A stretch of 5,715 nucleotides of DNA from Succinimonas sp963628765 (lineage in GTDB: Bacteria > Pseudomonadota > Gammaproteobacteria > Enterobacterales > Succinivibrionaceae): assembly GCA_963628765.1 (NCBI GenBank), contig CAVGFV010000055.1, forward strand, positions 1-5,715, read 5' to 3'. The notes beneath the pieces are model-generated. The model searched no databases. It saw only the letters and a program-made list of their open reading frames with translations, and was not told the origin of the DNA. A program made the translations under genes and the position numbers. This document shows, piece by piece, positions 1 through 5,565 of the stretch (within the stretch, counting starts at the first letter, position 1; each line of letters begins with the position of its first letter).

Positions 1-111
1 TAGAGTTGGTCAAGAGAAGTTCGTAAACTATGTCAACATCTGGATTCGTTTAACAAACATTTTATTGCTTATCGAATTTTCATTATTTTGTGTTAACTTT
101 GTTATGCTAAA
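1..111. other. Region downstream of nlpD, no gene assigned
   Basis: This is AT-rich sequence after the nlpD stop. In many gammaproteobacteria rpoS starts within this distance. Here the minus strand offers only very short ATG frames (the best, from about 60, stops after 10 codons), none with RpoS-like sequence, and the frame open to the edge has no ATG. No T-tailed hairpin terminator for the operon is visible. A plus-strand frame is open from base 2 to a stop at 143-145, encoding about 47 partly hydrophobic residues. It could be the tail of a convergent gene or chance. Confidence 0.4.
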
Positions 112-1113
112 TCAAGGTAAATATTTAAGCGGATTGACCGTTTGACCGTGATAACGTATCTCAAAATGTAGTCTTACCGATTTGGCCTCAGTATCACCCA
201 TCTTTGCTATTACTTGTCCTGCTTTAACTTCTTGTCCTTCTCTAACAAGAATTTGATCGTTATTTGCGTAGGCAGATAAAAAATCATTGTTATGACTTAT
301 GATCACAAGGTTTCCATAACCACGTAGAGCATTTCCTGCATAAACAATTTTTCCAGGAGCTGCTGATTTAATAGAAGTGCCACGTTTTCCGCCAATATCG
401 ATTCCTTTGTTACCATGTTCAGAGCTAGAAAATTTTTCTATCAATCTTCCTCTAACTGGCCAGGTCCACTTAACGCCAGAACCTTTTGCTACTGCAGTCT
501 TTTGCGGGTTAGATGTTTGCTTTGCTGATTGTCTACCTGATGAACTCGCAGTGCTACCAGTAGGAGCAGAAACCGAAGTGCTAGTTGCTGTTTTTCCAGA
601 GTTTTGATTGTTATTATTATGCTTAGCTACATTTTGGCTATTAGATGCTACTGGGCGACCTTTTTTACTAACAACCAACAGCTGACCGACCATTATGGTG
701 TAGTCGCTGTCAATATCATTTAGTGCAACTAATTCACGGAGTGAAATACCATATTTTTTAGAAATTCTGTAGGCGGTATCATTTTTCTGAACGCGGTGGG
801 TTTTAACACCTACTTTAGCAGGATCTAATACAAGCTGTTGTCCTTTAGTTATACTATACGGAGCTCTGATGCCATTTATATAAGCCAATGTCTTCATATC
901 GATATTATGAACGAAGGCAATGGAATATAACGTATCACCTGGCTTAACGGTGTAGTAATCGCTAGAACTTGTCATTACAGATGATGAATTGGTTCCAGTC
1001 AACTGGCTTGGAGTATATCCTGAACCTGTATGCGTGGTACAAGCTGTAATTGACAAGGTCAAAATACTAGCTATTACAATTGCTTTTAAACCTGTAATCC
1101 TACTTGTAATCAT
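112..1113 (-). CDS. nlpD: NlpD-type lipoprotein, LysM/LytM murein hydrolase activator
   Basis: The protein has 333 residues. It begins with a lipoprotein signal peptide: a hydrophobic stretch at residues 9-22, then a lipobox I-T-A-C with the predicted lipidated Cys25. A LysM peptidoglycan-binding repeat lies at about 53-97 and a second LysM-like repeat at about 105-149. A Ser/Thr/Asn/Gln/Lys-rich linker follows (about 150-212), then a C-terminal LytM/M23 domain (about 217-333) ending N-P-L-K-Y-L-P as in NlpD. In E. coli NlpD activates the septal amidase AmiC and is not itself a hydrolase. Here the M23 site is likewise degenerate: Asn235 replaces the first His of HxGxD, Asn284 follows Tyr-Ala where His is usual, and Arg314 replaces the first His of HxH. 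Asp239 and His316 remain. The start is supported by AAGGG about 7 nt upstream, at the end of the preceding gene, whose stop is 2 bp away. It is last in the apparent operon. E. coli NlpD has one LysM, so the second copy is a difference. Family assignment is firm; an activator role is inferred from the family. Confidence 0.95.
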   Translation of the reverse strand: MITSRITGLKAIVIASILTLSITACTTHTGSGYTPSQLTGTNSSSVMTSSSDYYTVKPGDTLYSIAFVHNIDMKTLAYINGIRAPYSITKGQQLVLDPAKVGVKTHRVQKNDTAYRISKKYGISLRELVALNDIDSDYTIMVGQLLVVSKKGRPVASNSQNVAKHNNNNQNSGKTATSTSVSAPTGSTASSSGRQSAKQTSNPQKTAVAKGSGVKWTWPVRGRLIEKFSSSEHGNKGIDIGGKRGTSIKSAAPGKIVYAGNALRGYGNLVIISHNNDFLSAYANNDQILVREGQEVKAGQVIAKMGDTEAKSVRLHFEIRYHGQTVNPLKYLP

Positions 1114-1115
1114 TG

Positions 1116-1739
1116 TTATCCCTTCAACATGTAATATGCAGTCAGTACCCCTACAATCAATAGTGTTACCCAGCCTATTATATCAATATAATGGCGTAGT
1201 TTTCGCTCCATGGCTTCTCCGCCTGCTTTAATTACAATGGCTATCAAGAAAAATCTTAAACCACGGCCAAAGAATGAAACAATGATAAATATCAATATAT
1301 TTAATTGACCAGCACCTAATCCTAAGGCTACCTGTTGAGAGGCAATTAAACCAGAGCAAATGGCAACAATCTTATAAGGTAACGGAGTAAAAGATCCAAT
1401 GACAATGAAAAGAACTCCATATTGCTTTAAGTATGTACAAACTTTATCAACAGTTTCCTGATAATTAAAATCAGCAATGACATCCGCTATATATGGATCG
1501 TATAAAAAATAACCCAAATAATAGCCAATAACGGCACCTAGAACAGATGCTACAGTTGCGAAAAAAGCATAATGTAAAGCTCTGTTAGGTCTTGAAAGAC
1601 ACATTGGCGCTAGCATTACATCAACAGGGATTGGCCAAAATATTGATTCAATAAAACTATTTCCAACCAAGAATAATGGCGCAAGCCTGTGTTTTGACAT
1701 TGCTATACACAAGTCATAAATTTTAGTAAAAATTTTCAT
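1116..1739 (-). CDS. yqaA: YqaA/DedA (VTT-domain) inner-membrane protein
   Basis: This is a 207-residue, strongly hydrophobic protein of the DedA/VTT (SNARE-associated) superfamily, closest in look to the YqaA branch. The family signature is visible. Near the N-terminus there is a re-entrant motif with Glu31, Pro36, Pro38 and Asp40, followed by a Gly-rich helix G-x-x-x-G-Y-Y-L-G (about 68-76). In the middle there is F-T-P-L-P-Y-K (117-123) with Ser129-Gly130, and then F-G-R-G-L-R (157-162). Further membrane helices lie at about 107-116, 138-156, 160-172 and 186-203. Some DedA proteins flip undecaprenyl phosphate or phosphatidylethanolamine and support proton-dependent envelope homeostasis. 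YqaA itself has no settled substrate, so the transport role is inference. The ATG is 3 bp after the surE stop. No good Shine-Dalgarno is seen at normal distance (GGGTGG is about 15 nt away), so coupled translation from surE is likely. An internal start at Met14 is possible but is not better supported. It sits where pcm is found in many relatives. Confidence 0.85.
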   Translation of the reverse strand: MKIFTKIYDLCIAMSKHRLAPLFLVGNSFIESIFWPIPVDVMLAPMCLSRPNRALHYAFFATVASVLGAVIGYYLGYFLYDPYIADVIADFNYQETVDKVCTYLKQYGVLFIVIGSFTPLPYKIVAICSGLIASQQVALGLGAGQLNILIFIIVSFFGRGLRFFLIAIVIKAGGEAMERKLRHYIDIIGWVTLLIVGVLTAYYMLKG

Positions 1740-1742
1740 AAG

Positions 1743-2489
1743 CTAAATGGTGTCCACCCAGTTACTGAGATCTTCTAAACTTTGATAAGCTGTCAAGTCT
1801 ACGTGCAATGGAGTTACCGAAACAAAGTTATTTTCAACAGCCCAAAAATCTGTGCCTTCTGTCTTATCAATGGCTTTCCCTTGAGGGCCAACCCAATAAA
1901 TATTTTCACCGCGTAAATCTTTGTCTTTTACAATACTATCCGCATTTTTTCTGCGGCCAAGTCTTGTAATTAACATACCTCTTATCTCAGAAAGAGGTAG
2001 ATCAGGTACATTCATATTGAGAACCTGCTGCTTTGGCAAAGGGCTTTCAGAAATTTTTCTAAGCAACTTTAAAACAAAGTAAGCAGCAGTTTCATAATTT
2101 TTATTACCTAATAATGAAACTGCTATTGGCGGAAAACAGCACCCGCGACCTTCCATAGCTGCAGCAACAGTGCCTGAATATATAACATCATCACCTAAAT
2201 TAGCACCTTGATTTATACCAGATATAACTATATCAGGACGCGGTGTTAATAATTCATTTATAGCAAGGTAAACACTATCTGTTGGGGTTCCCCTAACTGC
2301 TGTAAAATGCTCTTTAAAAACATCTTGTGTGCGTAAAGGGTAATCCAAAGTTAAAGAATTACTTGCAGCACTCTGATTTCTATCAGGAGCAACTACCCAA
2401 ACATCATCATATTCAGAATGAATTGCCTCAAATAAAACATTTATACCTCGAGCATAAACGCCATCATCATTGCTGATAAGTATCCGCAT
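1743..2489 (-). CDS. surE: SurE 5'/3'-nucleotidase (survival protein E)
   Basis: The product is SurE, a divalent-metal-dependent nucleoside monophosphate phosphatase; the E. coli enzyme also attacks 3'-nucleotides and short polyphosphate. At 248 residues it is of normal length. The N-terminal beta strand M-R-I-L-I-S-N-D-D-G carries metal ligands Asp8 and Asp9. Ser40 in A-P-D-R-N-Q-S-A and Asn93 in S-G-I-N-Q-G complete the expected metal site. The blocks G-T-P-T-D (67-71), N-L-G-D-D-V-I-Y-S-G-T-V (98-109) with A-A-A-M-E-G-R, N-V-P-D-L-P (160-165) and V-T-P-L-H-V-D-L-T (225-233) are all present. The start is well supported: AAGGA lies 8 nt upstream, overlapping the ispF stop, and the intergenic gap is 4 bp. 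In many gammaproteobacteria truD lies before surE and pcm after it; neither is present here. Nothing suggests loss of activity. Confidence 0.97.
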   Translation of the reverse strand: MRILISNDDGVYARGINVLFEAIHSEYDDVWVVAPDRNQSAASNSLTLDYPLRTQDVFKEHFTAVRGTPTDSVYLAINELLTPRPDIVISGINQGANLGDDVIYSGTVAAAMEGRGCCFPPIAVSLLGNKNYETAAYFVLKLLRKISESPLPKQQVLNMNVPDLPLSEIRGMLITRLGRRKNADSIVKDKDLRGENIYWVGPQGKAIDKTEGTDFWAVENNFVSVTPLHVDLTAYQSLEDLSNWVDTI

Positions 2490-2493
2490 CCCT

Positions 2494-2970
2494 TTAATCC
2501 TTATAAATGAGAGCTACAGCTTCAACCGCAATTCCTTCTTTTCTTCCTGTAAATCCAAGTTTCTCTGATGTAGTCGCTTTAACATTAACTTGGTCGATAT
2601 CAATCTTTAAATCGCTAGCAATATTAGTACGCATTTCATGTTCAACAGGTGAAACCTTTGGTGCTTGTGCAATAATCGTTACATCGACATTACTAATGCT
2701 GTATCCTTTATCTAGAATTTTCGCAACAGCATCTCTTAATAAAATACGACTATCAATATTCAAAAAGCGATCATCATTATCAGGATATAATCTGCCAATA
2801 TCTCCCAGTGCAGCAGCTCCCAATAAAGCATCTGTCAATGCATGGAGTACAACATCACCATCCGAGTGGGCAATTAGGCCTTGTTCATATGGAACTTTTA
2901 CACCACCTAAGGTTACAGGGCCTTCGCCACCAAACTTATGAACATCAAAACCATGTCCTATTCTATACAT
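2494..2970 (-). CDS. ispF: IspF, 2-C-methyl-D-erythritol 2,4-cyclodiphosphate synthase
   Basis: IspF converts CDP-methylerythritol 2-phosphate to the 2,4-cyclodiphosphate and CMP, the fifth step of the MEP pathway to isopentenyl diphosphate. It acts as a cytosolic homotrimer. The 158-residue length is typical. The zinc site is visible as Asp9 and His11 in G-F-D-V-H, plus His43 in H-S-D-G-D-V-V-L-H. D-I-G-R-L-Y-P-D-N-D (57-66) is the flexible substrate loop. T-T-S-E-K-L-G-F-T-G-R-K-E-G-I-A (133-148) holds the Thr/Glu residues that bind the second metal and the diphosphate, and the trimer cavity residues. It follows ispD by 18 bp. The Shine-Dalgarno is weak (AGAG about 13 nt upstream), so re-initiation after ispD may matter. 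The two enzymes are separate proteins here, not the IspDF fusion seen in some bacteria. Confidence 0.98.
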   Translation of the reverse strand: MYRIGHGFDVHKFGGEGPVTLGGVKVPYEQGLIAHSDGDVVLHALTDALLGAAALGDIGRLYPDNDDRFLNIDSRILLRDAVAKILDKGYSISNVDVTIIAQAPKVSPVEHEMRTNIASDLKIDIDQVNVKATTSEKLGFTGRKEGIAVEAVALIYKD

Positions 2971-2988
2971 AAAGCAACATCTCTACAT

Positions 2989-3666
2989 TTAATCCAATAA
3001 ATCTATATAAAGTTCACCTAATTTCATGTCTCTAGGTTCTGTTAGCTTAATATTTAAAGGGCTAGCATCAATAATACGCGGATGTCTACCTTGAAGTTCC
3101 ATTGCTGATGCTTCATCCGTTAATGCTAATTGTTTATTTTTTGCTTCTTCATAAGCTGAAATTAGGAGTTTTCTATCAAAAAACTGAGGAGTTAGCGCTC
3201 TAAAGAGGCCATTTCTAGGAACTGTTTCAGAAATCAAACCATTGCTATCTGCTCTTTTTACGGTATCTGGAATTCTTACAGCTAAAATACCACCATTTGA
3301 ATCTCTACATTCAGTAACTAGTCTTTGTATATCTGATAGCATCACACAAGGACGAGCAGCATCATGTACCATAACGTATTCTGTAGTACTTTTATATAGT
3401 CCTTGAAGCACACTATCACTTCTTTCTGCGCCTCCAACAACCGTTATCACACGATCGTTATGGTAAACAGAAGTGTTTTCAAAATATTTATCGTCTGGGT
3501 TAAGAGCAAGAATTACTTTACCAAGACAAGGAAAGCGCAAAACTCTAGAGATGGTTGCTTCCAAAACTGTACTATCACCAAATTTTAGGTATTGCTTAGG
3601 TCTATCCGCTTTCATTCTTGAGCCGATTCCAGCGGCTGGAACAATAACGTCTATTAACGAGGTCAT
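2989..3666 (-). CDS. ispD: IspD, 2-C-methyl-D-erythritol 4-phosphate cytidylyltransferase
   Basis: IspD joins CTP and methylerythritol 4-phosphate to give CDP-methylerythritol plus pyrophosphate, the third MEP pathway step. The 225 residues form one Rossmann-like nucleotidyltransferase domain. The CTP-binding loop P-A-A-G-I-G-S-R-M (10-18) has Arg17, and Lys24 follows in D-R-P-K-Q-Y; these correspond to the catalytic Arg/Lys pair of the E. coli enzyme. G-G-A-E-R-S-D-S-V (78-86), H-D-A-A-R-P-C (101-107), the substrate-binding Arg151 in P-R-N-G-L-F-R-A-L-T-P-Q, T-D-E-A-S (183-187) and N-I-K-L-T (205-209, with Lys207) all match the family. The start codon overlaps the ftsB stop by one base in TAATG, and a GAGGGG Shine-Dalgarno lies about 11 nt upstream inside ftsB, so translational coupling to ftsB is expected. 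It is complete with no missing key residue. Confidence 0.98.
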   Translation of the reverse strand: MTSLIDVIVPAAGIGSRMKADRPKQYLKFGDSTVLEATISRVLRFPCLGKVILALNPDDKYFENTSVYHNDRVITVVGGAERSDSVLQGLYKSTTEYVMVHDAARPCVMLSDIQRLVTECRDSNGGILAVRIPDTVKRADSNGLISETVPRNGLFRALTPQFFDRKLLISAYEEAKNKQLALTDEASAMELQGRHPRIIDASPLNIKLTEPRDMKLGELYIDLLD

Positions 3667-3965
3667 TATCTATTTTTCCCCTCATTCTCAGGGAGAATAA
3701 CACGATAGAAAACTTCTCCAGGTTTTATCATTCCTAGATTTGAGCGGGCTAAATTTTCAACCGTGACGAAATTTTCATTATTTCTTAACGCTTCAATATC
3801 TCCCTTCATCATGGAATTTCTTTCTGAAAGATAACGTGTAGTTTCTTTTGCTTGCTCTAATTCAGCATTTACTTCAGTAAATTTACGGACACCATTTGCT
3901 CCATGAACAGAGGTATAGGCAAGAAAAACAATCACACAAATAAGCAAAAGATAAAGAATATGCAT
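3666..3965 (-). CDS. ftsB: FtsB, divisome septum-formation protein
   Basis: FtsB is a small bitopic inner-membrane protein that joins FtsL and FtsQ to activate the septal synthase FtsWI. The 99 residues show a short cytoplasmic N-terminus, one transmembrane helix (about 3-18), a periplasmic heptad-like coiled coil (about 26-62, rich in Glu, Lys and Leu) and a conserved C-terminal block. That block is E-N-L-A-R-S-N-L-G-M-I-K-P-G-E-V-F-Y-R (70-88), which matches the E-E-x-A-R-x-x-L-x-M-x-x-P-G-E-x-F-Y-R pattern of FtsB and the FtsL/DivIC-like family. E. coli FtsB has 103 residues. Its place directly before ispD is typical of gammaproteobacteria. The start is supported by GAGG 5 nt upstream (3971-3974 on the plus strand). 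It is the first gene of the packed six-gene run and is preceded by its own promoter candidate, so it probably leads the operon. Confidence 0.95.
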   Translation of the reverse strand: MHILYLLLICVIVFLAYTSVHGANGVRKFTEVNAELEQAKETTRYLSERNSMMKGDIEALRNNENFVTVENLARSNLGMIKPGEVFYRVILPENEGKNR

Positions 3966-4019
3966 AAAGACCTCAATATTTAGAGGTAATTATAATATAT
4001 TGGGTACTATTTAGCGATG
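3966..4019 (-). promoter_or_regulatory. Candidate promoter of the ftsB-nlpD operon
   Basis: A perfect sigma-70 -10 hexamer TATAAT is read on the minus strand at 3989-3994. At 17 bp spacing the -35 position (4012-4017) reads TCGCTA, a poor match to TTGACA, and there is no extended -10 TG. The start point would be near 3982, giving a leader of about 17 nt. The AT-rich stretch 3987-4001 gives several offset -10 options on both strands, so the exact hexamer is uncertain. The preceding gene eno ends in an intrinsic terminator, which makes a promoter here necessary. The weak -35 suggests modest strength or dependence on an activator; the inverted repeat just upstream fits such control. Confidence 0.55.
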
Positions 4020-4037
4020 TGTACTATTGATAGTACA
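4020..4037. repeat. Perfect 8-bp inverted repeat, possible operator
   Basis: TGTACTAT at 4020-4027 and ATAGTACA at 4030-4037 are exact reverse complements separated by the two bases TG, giving an 18-bp dyad. A further copy of the half-site GTACTAT lies at 4004-4010, in the same orientation as the left arm and 17 bp from it. The dyad lies immediately upstream of the ftsB -35 position and the extra half-site falls in the -35/-10 spacer. This arrangement looks like a repressor or activator site. It also lies just past the eno terminator T-tract, so it could instead form a weak hairpin in read-through RNA. The half-site resembles the TrpR box (GTACTAG...CTAGTAC), but the spacing is 2 bp shorter and the inner bases differ, so I do not assign a regulator. 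Confidence 0.5.
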
Positions 4038-4040
4038 TAA

Positions 4041-4067
4041 AATAAAAAAGAGCCCTTACAGGCTCTT
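4041..4067 (-). terminator. Intrinsic terminator of eno
   Basis: Read on the minus strand, a 7-bp perfect stem AAGAGCC/GGCTCTT (arms 4061-4067 and 4048-4054) closes a 6-nt loop and is followed by a T-rich tail (five T at 4044-4048, then ATT). It begins about 48 nt after the enolase stop codon. On the plus strand no T-run of similar quality follows (CTTATCTTTA), so it acts mainly for eno. It separates eno transcription from ftsB and the genes after it. Confidence 0.92.
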
Positions 4068-4114
4068 CTTATCTTTAAGCTATTATTTACATTACAGCTC
4101 TAAAGGAAGGTAGA

Positions 4115-5419
4115 TTAGTTCTGACCCTTAACTGCCATACGACCAGCGAAAGGAGCCTTTTCAGAACCAAGTTCTTCTTCGATACGGATGAGCTGATTGT
4201 ACTTAGCCATACGGTCTGAACGGCTGAGAGAACCAGTCTTGATCTGACCAGCAGCGGTACCAACTGCGATGTCTGCAATGGTGCAGTCTTCGGTTTCACC
4301 AGAACGGTGAGAAACGATAGCAGTATAGCCAGCCTTGTGAGCCATCTGAATAGCGTCAAGAGTTTCAGTTAAAGAACCAATCTGGTTAACCTTGATGAGG
4401 ATTGAGTTAGCAACACCCTTTTCAATACCTTCTTTAAGGATTGATGGGTTAGTAACGAAGAGGTCGTCACCAACGAGCTGGCAACGGTTGCCGAGCTTAT
4501 TGGTAAGATTCTTCCAACCATCCCAGTCGCCTTCAGCCTGACCATCTTCAATAGAGATGATTGGGTACTGGTTGCAAAGATCAGCTAAGAAGTCAGCGAG
4601 CTGAGCAGAGGTAAGATCCTTGCCTTCTGCCTTCATCTTATAAAGCTTTGATTCTTCATCATAGAATTCTGAAGAAGCGCAGTCCATAGCTAAGGTTACA
4701 TCCTTACCGAATACATAACCAGCCTTTTCAGTAGCTTCTTTGATTGCAGCCATTGCTTTAGCGGTTGAACCGAGCTTAGGAGCATAACCACCTTCATCAC
4801 CAACGGTTGTTGGCTGACCAAGAGCCTTAAGAACCTTAGCGAGTTCGTGGAAAATTTCAGCGCCCATTCTGATTGCTTCACGAACAGTCTTTGCGCCAAC
4901 TGGCTGAATCATGAATTCCTGCATATCCATTGACCAAGCAGCATGTGCACCACCGTTGATGATGTTCATCATAGGAAGTGGCATTGAATACTTGCCGTGA
5001 GTGCCGTTAAGGTCAGAGATGTGTTCGTAAAGAGGAACCTTCTTTGAAAGAGCAGCAGCTTTAGCAACAGCTAAAGAAATTGCAAGAATAGCGTTTGCGC
5101 CAAGGTTCTTCTTGAATGGAGTACCATCTTTGTCAAGCATAACCTTATCAACAGCACGCTGATCAACTGGATCCATGCCAACAATTGCTGGACCGAGGAT
5201 TTCGTTTACATTCTTAACAGCTGTGAGAACACCTTTGCCGCCAAAACGATTCTTGTCGCCATCACGAAGTTCAAGAGCTTCACGTACACCAGTAGATGCT
5301 CCAGATGGAACAGCAGCACGGCCCATTGAACCGTCATCAAGATATACGTCTGCTTCAACAGTTGGATTTCCGCGTGAATCAATAATTTCACGACCAATAA
5401 CCTTAGTGATCTTAGCCAT
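4115..5419 (-). CDS. eno: Enolase (phosphopyruvate hydratase)
   Basis: Enolase interconverts 2-phosphoglycerate and phosphoenolpyruvate in glycolysis and gluconeogenesis. In gammaproteobacteria it also binds RNase E in the degradosome. The 434 residues cover the full family length. The N-terminal domain has S-R-G-N-P-T (15-20) and the mobile loop P-S-G-A-S-T-G (38-44) with Ser41. The TIM barrel has His159, Glu168 in Q-E-F-M, Glu209 in D-E-G-G, metal ligands Asp246, Glu291 (S-I-E-D-G) and Asp318 (G-D-D-L), Lys343, H-R-S-G-E-T-E-D (371-378) and Lys394. All catalytic positions are intact. The segment after G-G-A-H-A reads A-W-S-M-D where D-N-N-V-D is common. A GAGGA Shine-Dalgarno lies about 10 nt upstream of the ATG. 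Base composition is clearly less AT-rich than in the neighbours, with a restricted codon set (AAG-rich Lys, GGT Gly, AAC Asn), as expected for a very highly expressed gene; this need not mean transfer. Confidence 0.99.
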   Translation of the reverse strand: MAKITKVIGREIIDSRGNPTVEADVYLDDGSMGRAAVPSGASTGVREALELRDGDKNRFGGKGVLTAVKNVNEILGPAIVGMDPVDQRAVDKVMLDKDGTPFKKNLGANAILAISLAVAKAAALSKKVPLYEHISDLNGTHGKYSMPLPMMNIINGGAHAAWSMDMQEFMIQPVGAKTVREAIRMGAEIFHELAKVLKALGQPTTVGDEGGYAPKLGSTAKAMAAIKEATEKAGYVFGKDVTLAMDCASSEFYDEESKLYKMKAEGKDLTSAQLADFLADLCNQYPIISIEDGQAEGDWDGWKNLTNKLGNRCQLVGDDLFVTNPSILKEGIEKGVANSILIKVNQIGSLTETLDAIQMAHKAGYTAIVSHRSGETEDCTIADIAVGTAAGQIKTGSLSRSDRMAKYNQLIRIEEELGSEKAPFAGRMAVKGQN

Positions 5420-5530
5420 TATAAGTAAGTCCTCATGGATATAAACAGTGGCTGTCTAAACAGCCACAAAAGAAATTCTCTGGATAATTCGTAATCTTCG
5501 GCTTAACAATCTATCCGTTCGTCTTATCCA
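5420..5530 (-). promoter_or_regulatory. Inferred structured 5' leader of eno mRNA
   Basis: If transcription starts about 7 nt after the -10, the leader is about 110 nt and begins near UGGAUAA. Its first bases (5524-5530) are exactly complementary over 7 bp to UUAUCCA at 5481-5487. They can also pair over 6 bp with UAUCCA at 5436-5441, right next to the Shine-Dalgarno (5430-5434). A second GGAUAG at 5511-5516 could compete for the same partners. A separate perfect 8-bp hairpin sits at 5448-5467. No known riboswitch class is recognised. The complementarity is seen directly; any regulatory switching is inference. Confidence 0.4.
5448..5467 (-). repeat. Perfect 8-bp stem-loop just before the eno ribosome binding site
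   Basis: GTGGCTGT at 5448-5455 and ACAGCCAC at 5460-5467 are exact reverse complements around a 4-nt loop. In eno mRNA the stem would be about 30 nt before the start codon. It is followed there by TGTTTATAT, which is only weakly T-rich, and on the plus strand by A-rich DNA, so it is a poor terminator in either direction. A 5'-leader hairpin protecting the message, or a weak attenuator, is more likely. Confidence 0.65.
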
Positions 5531-5536
5531 CGCAAG

Positions 5537-5565
5537 ATTATAATGTTATCGGCTTTAAAAGACAA
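5537..5565 (-). promoter_or_regulatory. Sigma-70 promoter of eno
   Basis: On the minus strand TTGTCT (5560-5565) and a perfect TATAAT (5537-5542) are separated by exactly 17 bp. The -35 matches TTGACA at four of six positions. The upstream DNA (5566-5640) is rich in A and T runs and could act as an UP element. The expected start is near 5530. A strong promoter is in keeping with the codon bias of enolase. No clear CRP (TGTGA-N6-TCACA) site is seen next to it. Confidence 0.8.

Noticed and set aside
2..145. Plus-strand frame open from the window edge, about 47 residues with a hydrophobic middle, overlapping the nlpD 3' end.
   Set aside because: It has no visible start, no recognisable family, and a length within chance for AT-rich DNA. 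It is noted as a possible convergent gene tail but not called.
599..640. Asn-codon run in the NlpD linker, considered as a phase-variable microsatellite.
   Set aside because: The repeat is too short and imperfect; it codes for an ordinary low-complexity linker.
2507..2941. 144-codon plus-strand frame opposite ispF, and smaller plus-strand frames opposite ispD (3403-3588, 3473-3700) and nlpD (377-607, 989-1231).
   Set aside because: They lie fully antisense to well-conserved genes and have no family-like sequence or convincing ribosome binding sites.
3971..3986. Short inverted repeat CCTC...GAGG that includes the ftsB Shine-Dalgarno.
   Set aside because: The stem has only 4 bp with an 8-nt loop, and the predicted start near 3982 would leave most of one arm out of the RNA.
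4087..4359. Long alternative frames inside enolase on both strands, including 4087-4359, 4369-4551, 4696-4899, 5175-5444 and 5206-5397.
   Set aside because: They are out-of-frame shadows produced by the biased codon use of eno; none resembles a protein family.
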